NCBI GenBank assembly: GCA_016748015.1
Contig: JAAOMT010000128.1
Span: 1,697,770 to 1,761,769 of the forward strand
Length of the DNA: 64,000 bases
Reading direction: 5' to 3'
From: Geosiphon pyriformis
Lineage: Eukaryota > Glomeromycota > Glomeromycetes > Archaeosporales > Geosiphonaceae
The notes below the pieces were generated by a model, which was not told the DNA's origin, made no database searches, and saw nothing but the letters and a program-made list of their open reading frames with translations. Every line of letters begins with the position of its first letter. Within the stretch, counting starts at the first letter, position 1. The position numbers and the translations under genes are program-made. Below are positions 21,640 to 34,326 of this stretch, one piece after another.

Positions 21640-24600
21640 CTATTTTATTATAAGCCCAACAATATACATAATTTAAAGTATAAAAAGATACTTTGAAAAA
21701 GAAATTAACTTATTAGAGATTTATTGATTTTTATCAATAACAAAATTAATAGCAAATAGTATTAACAATATTAAGAAAAAAAAATTTCTAGTAATACTAT
21801 TCTATTGTGAATATTTATTAAAAATATTCAAAAAAATTAAGAATTAATTACAAATTTTTAAAACTAAACCTAAAAGATATTAAAATAAGACTATTATTAT
21901 TATTAACTTGTATTTGCCAATTAAAAATTATAAAAAAATAAAAATTTTAATTCTCAATAATATTAAAAACTATGTAAAATATCAGTAAATAGTATTATTG
22001 AATATTTGAATTCAGGAATTAAAGACCAATTACCAATCAATATATTAAATTTTAATTAATTATACAAATATATAAACTTTATATTCTAAATTTGGGTTTA
22101 AAAAAATAAATGTTATTTGTTTTAACCAAAACAATTAAAACAAATAAACTTAAAAAGTCTGAATCAATTATAAAAAATATAACTTTAAATATTATTTAAA
22201 TAATACACTAATATTTTTACAAGTAAAAATAAATTTAAAAAAATAGATATAATTTAACACAAATAAAAACTGAAAATACAATACTAATTAAGCAAAAAAC
22301 ATATAAAATATTATCAACTAATTATGATATTATTAGAAAAAAAATCAATTAGATATTAAACAGTAAATTAATTCAATTATTTATAAATTTATAATTATTA
22401 CTATTAATATTAATACAAAAAAAATGGCAAAATCTAGTTTTGTATAAATTATCAAAAATTCAACAGTATTATTTATAATAATAGTTATCTAATTCTATAA
22501 ATCAAAAATTATTTGATTTATTCAAAAAAAAATGGTTTTTTATATTAAATTTAAACAGTAACTATTGGCAAATAGTCATAAATTCAAATAAAAAAAACAG
22601 CATTTACAATTAAAAAAACTTTAAATTTTAAGTAATATTATTTGGTTTAATTAATGTATCTATTATATTTTAATGGCTAATAAAAATTGTTTATTCTAAT
22701 ATACTGTAAAAAACAGTAATTATTTATTTAAATAATATTAATTTGTTTTCAAAAATATTTGATAAACATTTTTACTATTTACAATAAGTATTTGAAAGAC
22801 TAAGATATATTAAATTAAAATTAAATACAAACAAATATTTTTTTGAAAAAACAGAACTCAAGTTTTTAGAACATATAATTGAAAAAAAAAACATTAAAAT
22901 ATATTTGAATAAAATTAAAAAAGTAAAAAACTTTCCAAAACCAAAAAATTTAATAAAGCTCAAAGGCTTTTTAAAATTAACTGGATATTATTAATAATTT
23001 AAACAAAACTTTTTAACAATTACACAATTATTTTACTAGTTTCAAACTAAAAATATTTAATACAAGTAGACAAATATACAACAATAAGTTTTTAAAAAAC
23101 TAAGACAAAAATTTATACAAACTCTAGTTTTAATATATTTAGATTATAATAAGAGATTTATAATTATTATTAATGCTTTCAAATCAACATTAAGAGCAGT
23201 ATTATTATAAAAAAAATCAAATAAAAGAGAATATTTAATAATATATATTAGCAGAAGCTAGAGTCTAACAAAAAAAACACTTAGCAATATATTAAACTGT
23301 AATCAAACAAAAAATATTTACATTAAAAGTTTGGTGTCTATATTGACCATAAAAAATTGACATTATTAGCCAAAAAAAAATTAACTAATAATAGAATTGC
23401 CAAATAAAAAACCATTTTTTTATTTTTTAAATATAAAATACATTATAAAAAAAGAAAATACTGATAATTTATTACGAATAAAACAACTAAAAAAATAAAA
23501 ACAACAACAAAAACAACAAATAAATAATAAAAACTATTAATAATTAATCTATTATATTATTACTAAACAATTCAAAAAAAATTATCTTAAAATAAACAAA
23601 ATAAAATTTATTAACAAATTAAATATTATATTAATTACCAAAATATACTATATTAAAAAAACCAATAAAATCCAATCAATCTATTAAGAATAATAAAAAA
23701 ACAATAAAAAAACAATATTGTTTAATATATATTTAGATTTAGCAGCAAAACATTTTAATTAAAAGTCAATATTAAAGAAAACTAAGCAATTATATTATTA
23801 ACTAACAATATATTTAAACATAAAACAATATATGTAAGATTACAATGAATTATTTTATTAAATGGCTAAAAGCTAAAATTATACAAAAAGTTAATATAAA
23901 ATTAGTAACCAAATCTGTTTATTAAAACTTAATATATTGATATAGATATTCAAAAAAACTACTATTAAATCAAGAAATTTACTTTGTAAACAAAATATTA
24001 GCAAAATTAAACCAAAAATTTGGAGTTAAAAGACCATTGTTATTATTATATTATTCATAAATAAATAACTTAATTAAAAGATTTAATAAAATATTATATA
24101 AAGCATTAGCTAAAATCAGTTAAAAAAACCAAAATAAATAAGATATATTTATATTATTAGTACTATTTACTTATCAAAAAATAAAGCAAAATACTGTTCA
24201 AATAACATTATTTAAACAAATATATGACAGAATAATAATATTATCAATAAAAAAAAAATAGCAATATATTTAACAAAACTAATAACAAAAAACACATTTT
24301 AAATTATACTGTTAAAACAAATATATAACTTAATAAAAACTTTAAAAAACAAAAAAAAAGCAGTTAATTGTATTAAAAAAAACAAAAAAAAATATAATAG
24401 TTAGTTTTTAAACAAATTAGCTAAATTTAAAATTGAAAACAAAATGTTTTTATATTATACAAAAATAGAAAACCAATAAAATAAAAAATTTAATCTAAGG
24501 TAAAACAAATTATTCTATATTGAAAAAATACTTGAAAATAGATCATATAAACTATAATTAGAAAACAAAATTTTAATTAAAACAATACATAAAAATTAAT

Positions 24601-25445
24601 TAAAGTTATATTATAACAAAATATTAATAATTTTTAGTACACTTTAATTAAAAACACAAAAAATATTAATTAAATCAGATAAGATTTTACAAGATTTAAA
24701 ACCAATTATTATTATTGAAGCCAGTATATTATAAAACTAAAAATTGTTATAAATATAATCAAAACATACAAAAAACAAAATAAAAAAATAAAAATAATAG
24801 ATAAGATATATGTAATAACACAATAATTGTTTTAAATATTGGAATCTAAAAACTTAAACATAAAAATAACAATTAATAGACAAGAAATTTATTATAAAAA
24901 TACTCAAAAAAACAAAACAGTTGAAAAAACTTCATACAGCAAAACTTAAAAACAAGAAAATAATTATATATAAAAATTTGTTAGAAAAATAAAAGAGACT
25001 TTTGGAAACTTAACAACAAATATTTAATTAAAGAAACTAATACAAAAACTAAAAAAGTTAAAAAGAACAATTTCTAATAATATATTGTTATTATTATTTA
25101 AAACAATAATTAAATATTCAAAAATTATATATAAACAGTTCTAAATAAGTATTTAACAAAAAAATAATACAACAAATAAAACATTTTATTGAAAAAAACA
25201 ACTTAATAACCCATTTAAAAGCAATCTATTAACTGTATATAATGTTTTATAAATACAATAAAATACTATTATACTCAATCATAGAAAACTTAACAGCAAA
25301 CTAATTGAAAAAAATAATTAATTTACAATTTAAAAATTTAAAAACAGAAGTTTTTAAAATTATAATGAAAAAAAAATAAGTAAACTTATTTAAAAAAAAT
25401 TTTAAGAGATTTTGCAGGAGTTTAATATTAAAAAAGAAAAAATAA
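21640..25445 (+). mobile_element. Gypsy element F: decayed pol and ORF3
   Basis: The region is colinear with B1 from the linker onward. The RT block covers about 22280-23010 with YLNN at about 22725-22740 in place of YxDD. RNase H relics are near 23150-23300. Integrase runs about 23740-24750 with a recognisable NKLIKRFNKIL-like block near 24065. The integrase ends at a TAA one codon away from the stop position of the other elements. ORF3 follows from about 24795 with its ATG changed to ATA. Expected Gln, Trp and Arg codons are commonly stops. The gag region and 5' LTR are not recognisable; the left boundary is approximate. Confidence 0.65.
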
Positions 25446-26982
25446 TAATAGTATAAATAGCTAATAATAAAATAGAAAATTATTAAAACATATAATATTA
25501 AAAATTTTAAAAATTTTAGAAATACTAACAGAAATATTAGAAATTCTAAAAATTTTAAGAATCTAACAATAATTCAAAAAAATTATAGAAATTTCAGAAA
25601 TTTTATATTATAAAATTTATATATATATAACAAAAATAATAAAAGCCAAAGAAATATTAAAAAAAAAACAAATCAGTTTACTTTAAGATTAGTTTAGTTA
25701 TTTTTATTTTAAATAAAACTACAAATCAAATAAATTATTCATTAAATTTATATTATTTATTTATTAATAAATTTAAGACTGTTTTATTAAAACTTATATT
25801 ATTATTATATTAATGCTAATAATATTTACTATAACTACTTAATAATACTAAAACAATAGTTTTTTATTATGACTATTAATAAAATACTAATTATTACTTT
25901 ATCATTTTATTATTGTGGTTATTTTAAATTACTAACTAATTATAAAAAATACTAAGAATATAAAGTTAAAAATTGTTTAATAAAAGATACTAAAAAAGAA
26001 TATAAACATAGTTAAGAATTAGAATTGCTTAATAAAAAAGTGTAAACACCAAAATAAATTAATTACTAAGTTGAAAAAATCTTAAATCTATTATTAACTA
26101 TTATTTATTAAATTTTTGTTGTTATAAATATTTATTTAAATATTAAAATAAATAACAAACTTATAACTTAATGTTTAATAAGTAATTATAAGAATAAGTT
26201 CTGAAAATTTTTATGATCTGAAAATTTTAATTGAGTTTTTTATATAATAAACAAAAATTTAATAGCAAATAGTTAATAATACTTGATGTTTAATTTTTTA
26301 GTATAGTAACTGGTTTATTCTAATAACTTTTCTAATAAATAATTCTTAATATTTAATTTATACTTTGTTTTGGTATTTTTTACTAGATAATTTCTAATGT
26401 TATAATCTTAACACTTTTCTTAATCAATTTTAGCAAACAAACAAAATAAAAAAAATAAAAAAAAATTAAGAAATTAATATTCTGTCAATAGTCATGATCA
26501 AAAGCTATTGTTTTAATATAATTAAGTATTAGTTAATATTAGCATAAATTGCTAAAATGACAAAAAATAATAAATAATTCAATTAAATAATAATAATAAC
26601 ATAAATTAAATAATAATTAATAATTTTATTAATAAATAGATAATTTTATTTTAAGTAATAACAAACTAACTTTTAAAATAACTAAAAAAAGATAAGACTA
26701 AATCTTGAATTTTTTTCTGTCTTTTTTTACTTTTACTACTATATATAAAATCCTAAAATCCTAAAAATATTATTAGAATTTTAAAATTCTGAAATTCCAG
26801 TTAAAAAAAATTCTGGAATTTTTTTTTACTATGCTTATTTTTAATTATTATATAATAATATTGTTTATTATACAAAAAACTCCAACTTAAAATCTTTAAA
26901 AAATCTTCAGAATATATTAAATTTAATCTGAGTACCAAGTTATAAAAACATTAAAACTCATTCAAAAAATTTACTTGTAATA
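25446..26982 (+). repeat. 3' LTR of element F, split by an opposite-strand LTR
   Basis: The left part (25446-26119) aligns with the B-family LTR: decayed GAATTCC-type array around 25490-25600 and a TATATATATA run near 25620. The right part (26861-26982) aligns with the last 120 bp of a B LTR (TTATTATACAAAAAAC, then TTGTAATA). The two parts join cleanly when 26120-26860 and one copy of TTGT are removed. The start is uncertain by several bases. Confidence 0.75.
26120..26860 (-). repeat. Solo B-type LTR, minus strand, inserted in the LTR of element F
   Basis: On the plus strand it starts TGTTATAAAT and ends AATAATA. Read on the minus strand it follows the B LTR, including a GAATTCC array relic and the region with ATAGTCATGATCAAAAGCTA. 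The flanks are a perfect 4-bp duplication, TTGT at 26116-26119 and 26861-26864. This is an LTR within an LTR of the same broad family in opposite orientation. Confidence 0.87.
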
Positions 26983-27709
26983 ACATAAAATATTTTTTTA
27001 GAATAGATTTTTTTTTAAAATTAATATAAAAATACTTTTAAGTTTTTTACAAATTTATTTAAAAATTTGTAATAAATATTAAATTATAATTTATTTTTAA
27101 ATATGTTAAAAATTATATTTTTTAAACAAAAAATTTAATTAAAAAACAAAACTTTAATTTAATTTTAATAATAATATGTTAAATAAATTAATAATTATAA
27201 TTTAAATACATATATTACAATTTTATATTGTTTTATTTATAAATATGTTAATATAAACCAATTATTTAACATAATTTATTTTATATTATATTTATTGTAC
27301 TTTTAATTGTTTAAATAATTTTAATCAAATAAAATATATATTTAAAAAAATATTAATATTTTACATTTTAAGAAAAACAAAAATATTTACTTTTGTTAAT
27401 TTCTAAAAAACATTTAATTTATGAAAATTTATATTATATGAGCAAATTCTAAACCATTTATTAAGGGCTAAAGAATTTAAAACATTAAGAAATATCATAA
27501 AAAGCTAAACATAAATTTGACTCAAAATTAAGGAAATTTGCAAAAAGTATTTACCATCCTATTTGATGGCTGCACAAAACATAAAACCGTCAACTTTTCA
27601 CTTTTCATCTAATATTCTGGTCGTCTTCCCGATTAAGTTCCTCCGTTACACTTTTCACCATTTCTTTCGGAGTTATCTCGTTGGAATCTAACTCGATAGG
27701 TTCATAATC
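26983..27709. other. AT-rich intergenic tract 3' of the host gene
   Basis: The sequence is nearly pure A/T up to about 27540 and then becomes mixed. I see no gene or recognisable repeat. The last part (about 27550-27709) should contain the 3' untranslated region of the host gene on the minus strand. Confidence 0.5.
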
Positions 27710-30700
27710 TTAATATGCCTGAGATTCTGGGTCGTAGTCCACATCTGGTTGGGATTCTGGGTCATGAACCTCACCCAAATGAGAATCTCTTTCATAAACC
27801 TGAGCTAGAATGGGTGTTGGTTGATGTGCCTCCTCCGGAAAGAATTCAGTAATGTCCTCTTCACCTAGATTGGATTCTGTCTCATTTTGAAATTCTTCCA
27901 GCATCGGAACATCCACAAGCTCGGGAACATTGCGGGTTATTTCACTAAATGAATAATTTTCTTGAAAACGGCCTTGATGGATGTCAAGACAAGCATTGAA
28001 GATTTCATCAGGAACCTCGGGATTGACCTTTGTCTGAAAATATGAGTCCGCTGTAGATGAAATAGGCAAACTACGAGGGGTAGCTGATAAGTGCTATACA
28101 AACGTGTAATGAAATATGACATGTGTTAATTTATAGAATCATTGAACTAATTTACATATTGGAGAATAATTTCATCAAAGAACCTTATATCGAAGCAACC
28201 GAGGCCCACCAAACAACTCTCTTTGTCTTTCAAATTCTGTACGTGAATTCAGATAGAATGGTTGCTTATAGTAGCGTGACGTAACTCTTCCACTGTGTTC
28301 CAAAATCCTCTTTTTTAATTCTGCATAAAGATCGTTACCGGCTGTAAGGGGGCTAATATGCTCCCAAACTTGTAGTATTTGTTGTTCCACCTGTTCTTCA
28401 CCAGTGAGTCTCTTGAATTTCTTGGTTTCAGCCAAATGTTGAAATAGTAGTAAACTAGGCTCAACATCATTATATTCATCTTCGAATACATTTCCTTCAT
28501 CAGAATGCCACGCATCATCCTCAGATTCTAAATATGATTCCTCTAAAACTGTTTGCACCTGATCCCCTTTAACGAATTCTTGGAAATTGCGTCGGCCTAA
28601 TGATTTTCCATCTTTGTTTGTATCCGACTTTCTTCTCCCTGAATCTATAAGATGATTTTGAAATGAAAGTACAGAATCACTATTTTTTCGCGAAGGAGCA
28701 CGTGAATGGCTATCATCAATATCCATTCTATCTTCCTCGCCTGAATCCATGGCAAAACGACCACGAACATCGTTATCATGTATTGTCAAGGTGCGATTAT
28801 GTTGACCTGAGGAAGAGACCCGGATATTGGTGTTTACTGTAGGTAGCCCACGACGACTTCCGGGAGAATTGGACTGCTCATATGTAAAGTGGCTGGGGGA
28901 CATAAAGATGGGTGAACGTTGATTGCGATTGCCGCCAGATTGTTGTCCAGGGGATGAATTAATCCCTGTACTTCCGATATTTGGACTATTAGATAAATTG
29001 CGACTTGATTGCGAGAAGTCTTCGTTACGAAAAGGCTCATTTCGCTCATACATATCTATGGGGCCACTGCGGTTAAATGTTGAGATGGCACGCAATTGGA
29101 CCGGTGGGGCGAGGGATGTACCGTAAGAAGGCCTTCGTGGCCCAGATGATGGATCATGATCAGAGCTAAATCGTCTTTCATTAAAGCCTGAAGAAGTGCT
29201 AGACCGATTATGGATAGAAAATTGGGAAAGTTGTGTGGGAGATGTTTGGGATTTATTCGAGGAAGGGGGCGGGGATTTCATGGTAACGCTGCTGCCTGTA
29301 TTACCACGCAATCGCATTGGTAAAGACTCTGACTGCCGATCGTTACTGGATCTTTGTTCTTTAGTTAAAATATCCTTTTTTGATGCACTATTTGGGGAAT
29401 AAGAACTCATTGAACTTTCGTCTTTCGCATATGAAAGACTGTTTGCATCTCGATGGGGCAATTCCTTGTTTTCTTCTAGATTTCCAATTTCTCGTGAATC
29501 ATGTTCAAAGTGCCAACTTTTTTTACGCGAAACTTGTTCAGTATCATTTCTTTTAAGAGATTCACGGTCAACTTTCTGAATATCGTTAGTGGGGCCGATT
29601 GTTGTATCACGATTAAGAATTTCGGTAACGGGTTTCTTTCGGGGAATCTCACTTTCCGACTTTTCACCAGGGAAGATCCAACGACTTTCACGTGAGAGAG
29701 TGTTGAAATAATAAATTTTATTCTTACTAGAGAGACACTTTTTCCACGGGTAAGGAAGCGGGGGCTCATCATTAGCTAAAGGTAGTATCTTTGATTCTCT
29801 TTTTGGGCGATCGATATTCTTATCGGTAATATTTCTGTTATCTAATTGGTCCTTTGAGCCATCTCGCTCACCTTCGTTAACAGAATGGAAATTCTTATCC
29901 GATTCACTTCGACGATTGTTGATCTCTGTCCGAGCAACACGTGACCCGATGTCCATTTCAACATCGCGTGATACACGTCTTTCGGATTCACGTGAGTATC
30001 GATCATTGGGTTGGCGTTGAGCTTCTGTTTTTTCAGAATTAGTTGGGCTGACATCTTCATCATCACGAATTCTTTCTCTTCGTTGGTCAGAATGTTCTTT
30101 TTCAGTAAATCCATTATTGTTGCGATACTCCCTTTCACGTATTTCACGATCCATCTCCCAAGATGGCTTTCGCTCATTTTCTCTTTGGTAGCGCTCTGTC
30201 AAGGTGTCCATAGGCCGGTCACGAAGTTGATCTCTTTCTCTGGGATAATCAATTCTGTATCTATCAGGTCCGAGCATATCGTTCCTTTGTTCACGATCAC
30301 GTAATTCACGGTCAAAATCACGAATTGGTCTGCGTTCAGAATCTCTGGGATGAGAATCTGATAGAGGACGATAGAGATCAGGAAGTGCACCGCTACGATC
30401 ATGTAAAAGACGATCACGATCATCCCGACGGCCTATCAATTCTCTATCTTTTTCGCGGTTCAGAACATTACGAGAAATTTCCTTTGTAGGATAATCATCG
30501 CGAGAGCGTGTTTCTCTATTTCGCAAATCAAATTGACGATGATTTGTAGTAAATTCATTTCGTGAGTCTCTATCACTAGTTTCTTTTTGGTCATTTGCTT
30601 CAAACTCTTCCCGAGTTCTTTTTTCAGCTCTATTGATTTCGGTGTTTACTTGTTCATCACGTGAGCGATAGTCATTGGCATGATCCTTGGATTCAGCTGA

Positions 30701-32974
30701 AGCAGATCGATGATGTGATGATAAGTCGACTTTAGTCAACTCTTTTTGAGTTCTTTCTAAAGAGTCGAAGGTGACCTTATCACGATCTTTAGAGTAGATT
30801 TCCTTGTTGCTTTTTTCGGATAATGCCTTTTCAGAGCTGTGTTCATCACTTTTACGGCTCCCTTGATCTTCACTTCTGCGCCCGCTGATAAAATCTTTCT
30901 CTTGTGTTTTAATTCGGGCAGAAACTGAATCTTTAACTTGTTCATGCCGCAATCGAGAGTCTCGCTCTCGATCCCTAAATAAATCTTCCCGTTGAGTAAA
31001 ATCACGGACTTTATCCCTTATAATATCACGATCTTTGAGAGGTTCGTCGCGGGTATTAACCTCTTTTTCACGAGGTCGAAATGGTTCTTCGCGCAATTTG
31101 AAGTCCCTTTCTTTTTCACGTGGCAATTCTTCACGTTGACGTAATTCTCTTTCCTTATCTTTCAACATATCTTCACGTTGCCGAATATCTCTTTCTCGAT
31201 CTCGTGATAAAACTTCACGGGATCTAGAATCCTTTTCTCGATCTTTTAACAAATCGTCTCTGTGTGTTCTATCAGAGGATCGTTCCCCAGGTAAAGGCAC
31301 TCGCTCTCTTGCAGATACACTAGAAGAACGACTGATCTCACCGGCTCGGTTCGTAGTTGTAGATACACTTTCCGATCCAGAATTTCCTTTCTCTATATCA
31401 CTACGATCCCGTTCTCTGTTATATTTGTCACGTTCATTTTTGCGAGGTATATCTAAAAGGCTTTTACTCTCCAGAATACTTTTATTGTATCTTTCTTGAC
31501 GTTCACGCTCACGCCTTTCTCTTTCCATGCTTCGATCGATTGGTAGCAGGGCTCTTTCGGCAGCTAGTGCCCTATTATACCTCTCTTCTCTTTCTCTTTC
31601 GCGTGCATCACGGTCCAAACCCCGGATCCTGCGATCATCAATGACAGATAGATGCCCAATTGAATCACCACTCGGACGTACAAAGCGTTCTCGATCATGA
31701 TGTCTTTCTTTATCTGCAATACGTCCATCTTCTGATGATGGCTGACTGCGAATTCTTCCTGAAGAGTCTTTAGTGTTGACACTTTCTTTTGGCCGTGGTT
31801 GATCTCTGTCCCGATCTCTCTCGCGTTCTTTTGGTGAATCTCGACGCGAAGAGGGCTCTTGAGCGGCAATATTGTTGCTTTCATTTGTTATATTGTCATC
31901 TTTAAAATCAGTGATTTCACCTAGTTCATTATCTTCACCCCCATTCGAAGAATCGTCGTCATCAGCTTGAATTGAAATAACGTCTTCTTTAGTCGGCTCA
32001 GACTCATCCAATGATACTACCGATTCCTTTGAATCATCGTAATTGTGTTTTTGCCTTTTTGATGATACATCAATAGGATTTACACCTGAAATAGGCAGAG
32101 AATCTTCTGGCTGTTTTCGTTGCACCTCATTCTTGGTTGAGGTAGTTGACTCTCGTTTTTCTTTAAGTTCGGGTTCGTTACAACCACTATTTTGAGGAAT
32201 ATCTCCTTTTTCCTTTTGGAGATTTGTTTCCCTAGGAAAATTATATGAACCGCAGTTACATTTAATTTATGCAAGTTCCCGAATAAATTTATTAGGTAAG
32301 ACTTTAGTACCTGGAAGAAGAGGGCTTCAATTCTTTTGAGCTAATAGTTTCTGTTTTATTGTCCTTCTTATTACTTTCTTGAGTGTCTATTGTTTTCTTC
32401 CCATCAGATATATTTGAAACTTGTGGGTTGTTCTTATTGTTTGTATTAATCTCTTTCTTGGGCTTATTATCTAGTGGTCCGCGTTCTTTAGGCTTGAACG
32501 CTTCAATATTTCGGTCAAATTCGATAGGACCCTGCGGTTCAAGGTCAACCTTTTAAGTAATCATAAAAGAGAGCGTGTTTCAGCTCGTGGCTGAAAGTCG
32601 AACTCTAAATCCGATTACGGTAATAAAGAACCAACCTGGCGTGGAGTTTTCGTATCTTCCGAGACTCTCCCTTTTTGCTTTCGTATATCCAACCCAAAAC
32701 CATGTTCAAATTTTTCTTTTTTCGCAACCACTGGTCTATCTATAGATCCGTTTAGAGCATTCTTCGTGCCCAGTCGTTCAAATACTGATTGTCTAGGTTT
32801 TGAGGAAGTCTGTTGTTCGGGTAAAGGATTCCGTTTCTTACGTTGCTGAGGTATGTTGTTGTCTCTTGGTTGAATCAGGGCAGGTGAAGTTAAAATTGGT
32901 GCTGTAACCTGAAACTGAGTTTGAGACTGCCTGGCGGAATTTCGTTTACGGTTATTTGGTCGCTCTGGCGGCAT
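27710..32974 (-). CDS. Host gene: WW-domain protein with long Arg/Asp/Glu-rich region, four exons, 1,669 aa predicted
   Basis: Minus-strand exons are 32974-32636, 32549-32311, 32231-28184 and 28093-27710. All three junctions are GT-AG, and phases agree (0, 2, 0), giving 5,010 coding bases. The start is the ATG at 32974 (MPPERPNNRKR); the frame is open further upstream but lacks a good ATG. Residues about 320-960 are a low-complexity region of RERERDRD and REEL-type repeats, as in splicing-related proteins. A WW domain lies at about 1018-1049 with both Trp (1022 and 1044), IYYFN and a closing Pro; WW domains bind proline-rich partners. A Ser/Pro/Asn-rich part follows, then an acidic/helical segment (VEQQILQVWEHI, FERQRELFGG). 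The last exon is acidic and repeats DPESQ. GC and CpG content are much higher than around it. I do not recognise a named orthologue; a role in RNA processing or transcription is inference. Confidence 0.85.
28094..28183 (-). other. Intron 3 (90 bp) of the WW-domain gene
   Basis: The donor is AAG|GTTCTT and the acceptor TATAG|CAC, phase 0. If it were not spliced the protein would stop two codons into the intron (TGA), after LLRYKVL, and lose the last 127 residues. The downstream exon is open with coding-like composition, so splicing is favoured. Confidence 0.7.
32232..32310 (-). other. Intron 2 (79 bp) of the WW-domain gene
   Basis: The donor is CCAG|GTACTA and the acceptor TCCTAG|GG, phase 2; the split codon restores Arg. 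The frame continues without loss from exon 2 into exon 3. Confidence 0.8.
32550..32635 (-). other. Intron 1 (86 bp) of the WW-domain gene
   Basis: The donor is CCAG|GTTGGT and the acceptor TTAAAAG|GTTGAC, phase 0. An in-frame stop inside the intron shows it must be removed for exon 1 to be joined. Confidence 0.78.
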
Positions 32975-33794
32975 GTTTTCAGGATTCAGAGGTAGTAAAA
33001 TTAACTCACTAGGCAATCGGTATAGTGTAAGATAAGATTTAAGGGAAGAAAAATAATTGCGGTAGGTTAAAAAATGGGTAATTTGCGGAGTGCGTAATTT
33101 TTTTTCAACAACTCACAGTCGCTCAAAGAAACTTGCAGAGTTGGATGAGGTATGACACAAATCGCTGATATCAAATATTGCGATATGGGCTTTGGTGTAA
33201 AACGTGACTTTCTTGTTGCAAAATTAGTATTTAATTCAGACACAATTAATTTCGAAGGCCGCAATTGTTTACAATTGTTGTAATTGGCTGTAGTTAGGCC
33301 ACAATTATTGATCAAACAAATTGATAATAGTTATTAAGAAGCAGTAATAAACTATAACCCAAAACATTATTTATTTGTAGTAATTATTATTATTATTATT
33401 ATTTTATATGGTTTAACGTGCAAATTCCAATTACTATCTAATACAATATAAGCATTATAGGTTCTAAATTAAATATAATTTAGTTCAAACTAATTTATAT
33501 TGATTTTAAAAAAGAAAACCTATTTTAAAAAAATATTTTATACATAAAAGCAACCAAAATACAATTATTTCTAATTATTTTACTTATTTATTTGGCAGTA
33601 TTATTTGCACTAAGTTTAATTTTAAAACCTTGAAACTTTTAAAAACTATTATATTAACAAATATTTTTTTATTAACTTTATTATTAATTTTATATTTTAC
33701 TTTAAGTTTATTAATTTTTTTATATAATTTACTTAATTTATTTTTAAAAACATTAATTTTTAGCTGTAATATATAATTGTTTAGTTCAATATAT
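32975..33794. other. Upstream region of the WW-domain gene
   Basis: The first 350 bp are of mixed composition and probably hold the 5' untranslated region and promoter. An ATT microsatellite lies at about 33382-33409. An 82-codon minus-strand frame (33067-33315) has no coding features I trust. From about 33420 to the LTR the sequence is plain AT-rich. Confidence 0.45.
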
Positions 33795-34307
33795 TGTTAC
33801 AGGTTGGAGTAACAAGCTAACGGATAGCAAGAAAGAACAGGATTGTAGAGTAATGAAAGAAATCAAAGAGATTTCAACTTCAAAGAGTGAATTAAATAAG
33901 TATGGATTCAATATGTGAGATCAGTCTCATTAAATATCTTAATCACTATACTTTTCAAAGATAACTGGGAAATCTGAAGGTAGAGGAATAGTCTGTACTG
34001 TCAACAAATGATCATGCCTGGTATAATTCTATGTCTCACATTGGCATTCTTAGAATTCAATATTTGGTATCAGATGTACTCTTCAGTCACATTTTTTTCA
34101 ATAATTTTCAAATACTGCAATTATATGTTTCAAGAAAAGGGTAGAAAATAACCAACAAGTAATCTTTTATCTTTAAAATGTTCAGATACTTGAAAGTAGG
34201 GAAAAAAAAATTAGTGATAAGAGAGAAATTGAAATAAAAGTAGTTATTTTATTTATTTGATTTCCTTGATTTCTGACATGCTTTTCTACAGCTAAGAGAT
34301 TTATCGC

Positions 34308-34315
34308 TTATATAG
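34308..34315 (-). promoter_or_regulatory. TATA-like box of LTR C
   Basis: The minus-strand sequence CTATATAA lies 12 bp from the 12-bp array, which is upstream of it in the direction of transcription. The same box is present in the other two C LTRs (around 41396 and 57758). Inferred from position and sequence only. Confidence 0.55.
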
Positions 34316-34326
34316 CTGTCAAAAGT

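Noticed and set aside
22775-22963. Minus-strand frame of 62 codons in element F
   Set aside because: Antisense to the decayed RT; Phe/Leu/Ile-rich composition is what AT-rich DNA gives by chance.
27710-28122. A separate small gene downstream of the WW-domain gene
   Set aside because: The frame has no ATG, begins exactly at a good acceptor site, and joins the long exon in phase through a GT-AG intron, so it is better read as the last exon.
28923-30304. Several plus-strand frames (28923, 29196, 30011) inside the host gene
   Set aside because: All are antisense to the exon with WW and RED-rich sequence; no independent coding evidence.
33067-33315. Minus-strand open frame of 82 codons upstream of the host gene
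   Set aside because: No domain, no ATG at its first codon, composition close to non-coding, and no splice link to exon 1 that I can support. Probably promoter or untranslated sequence.
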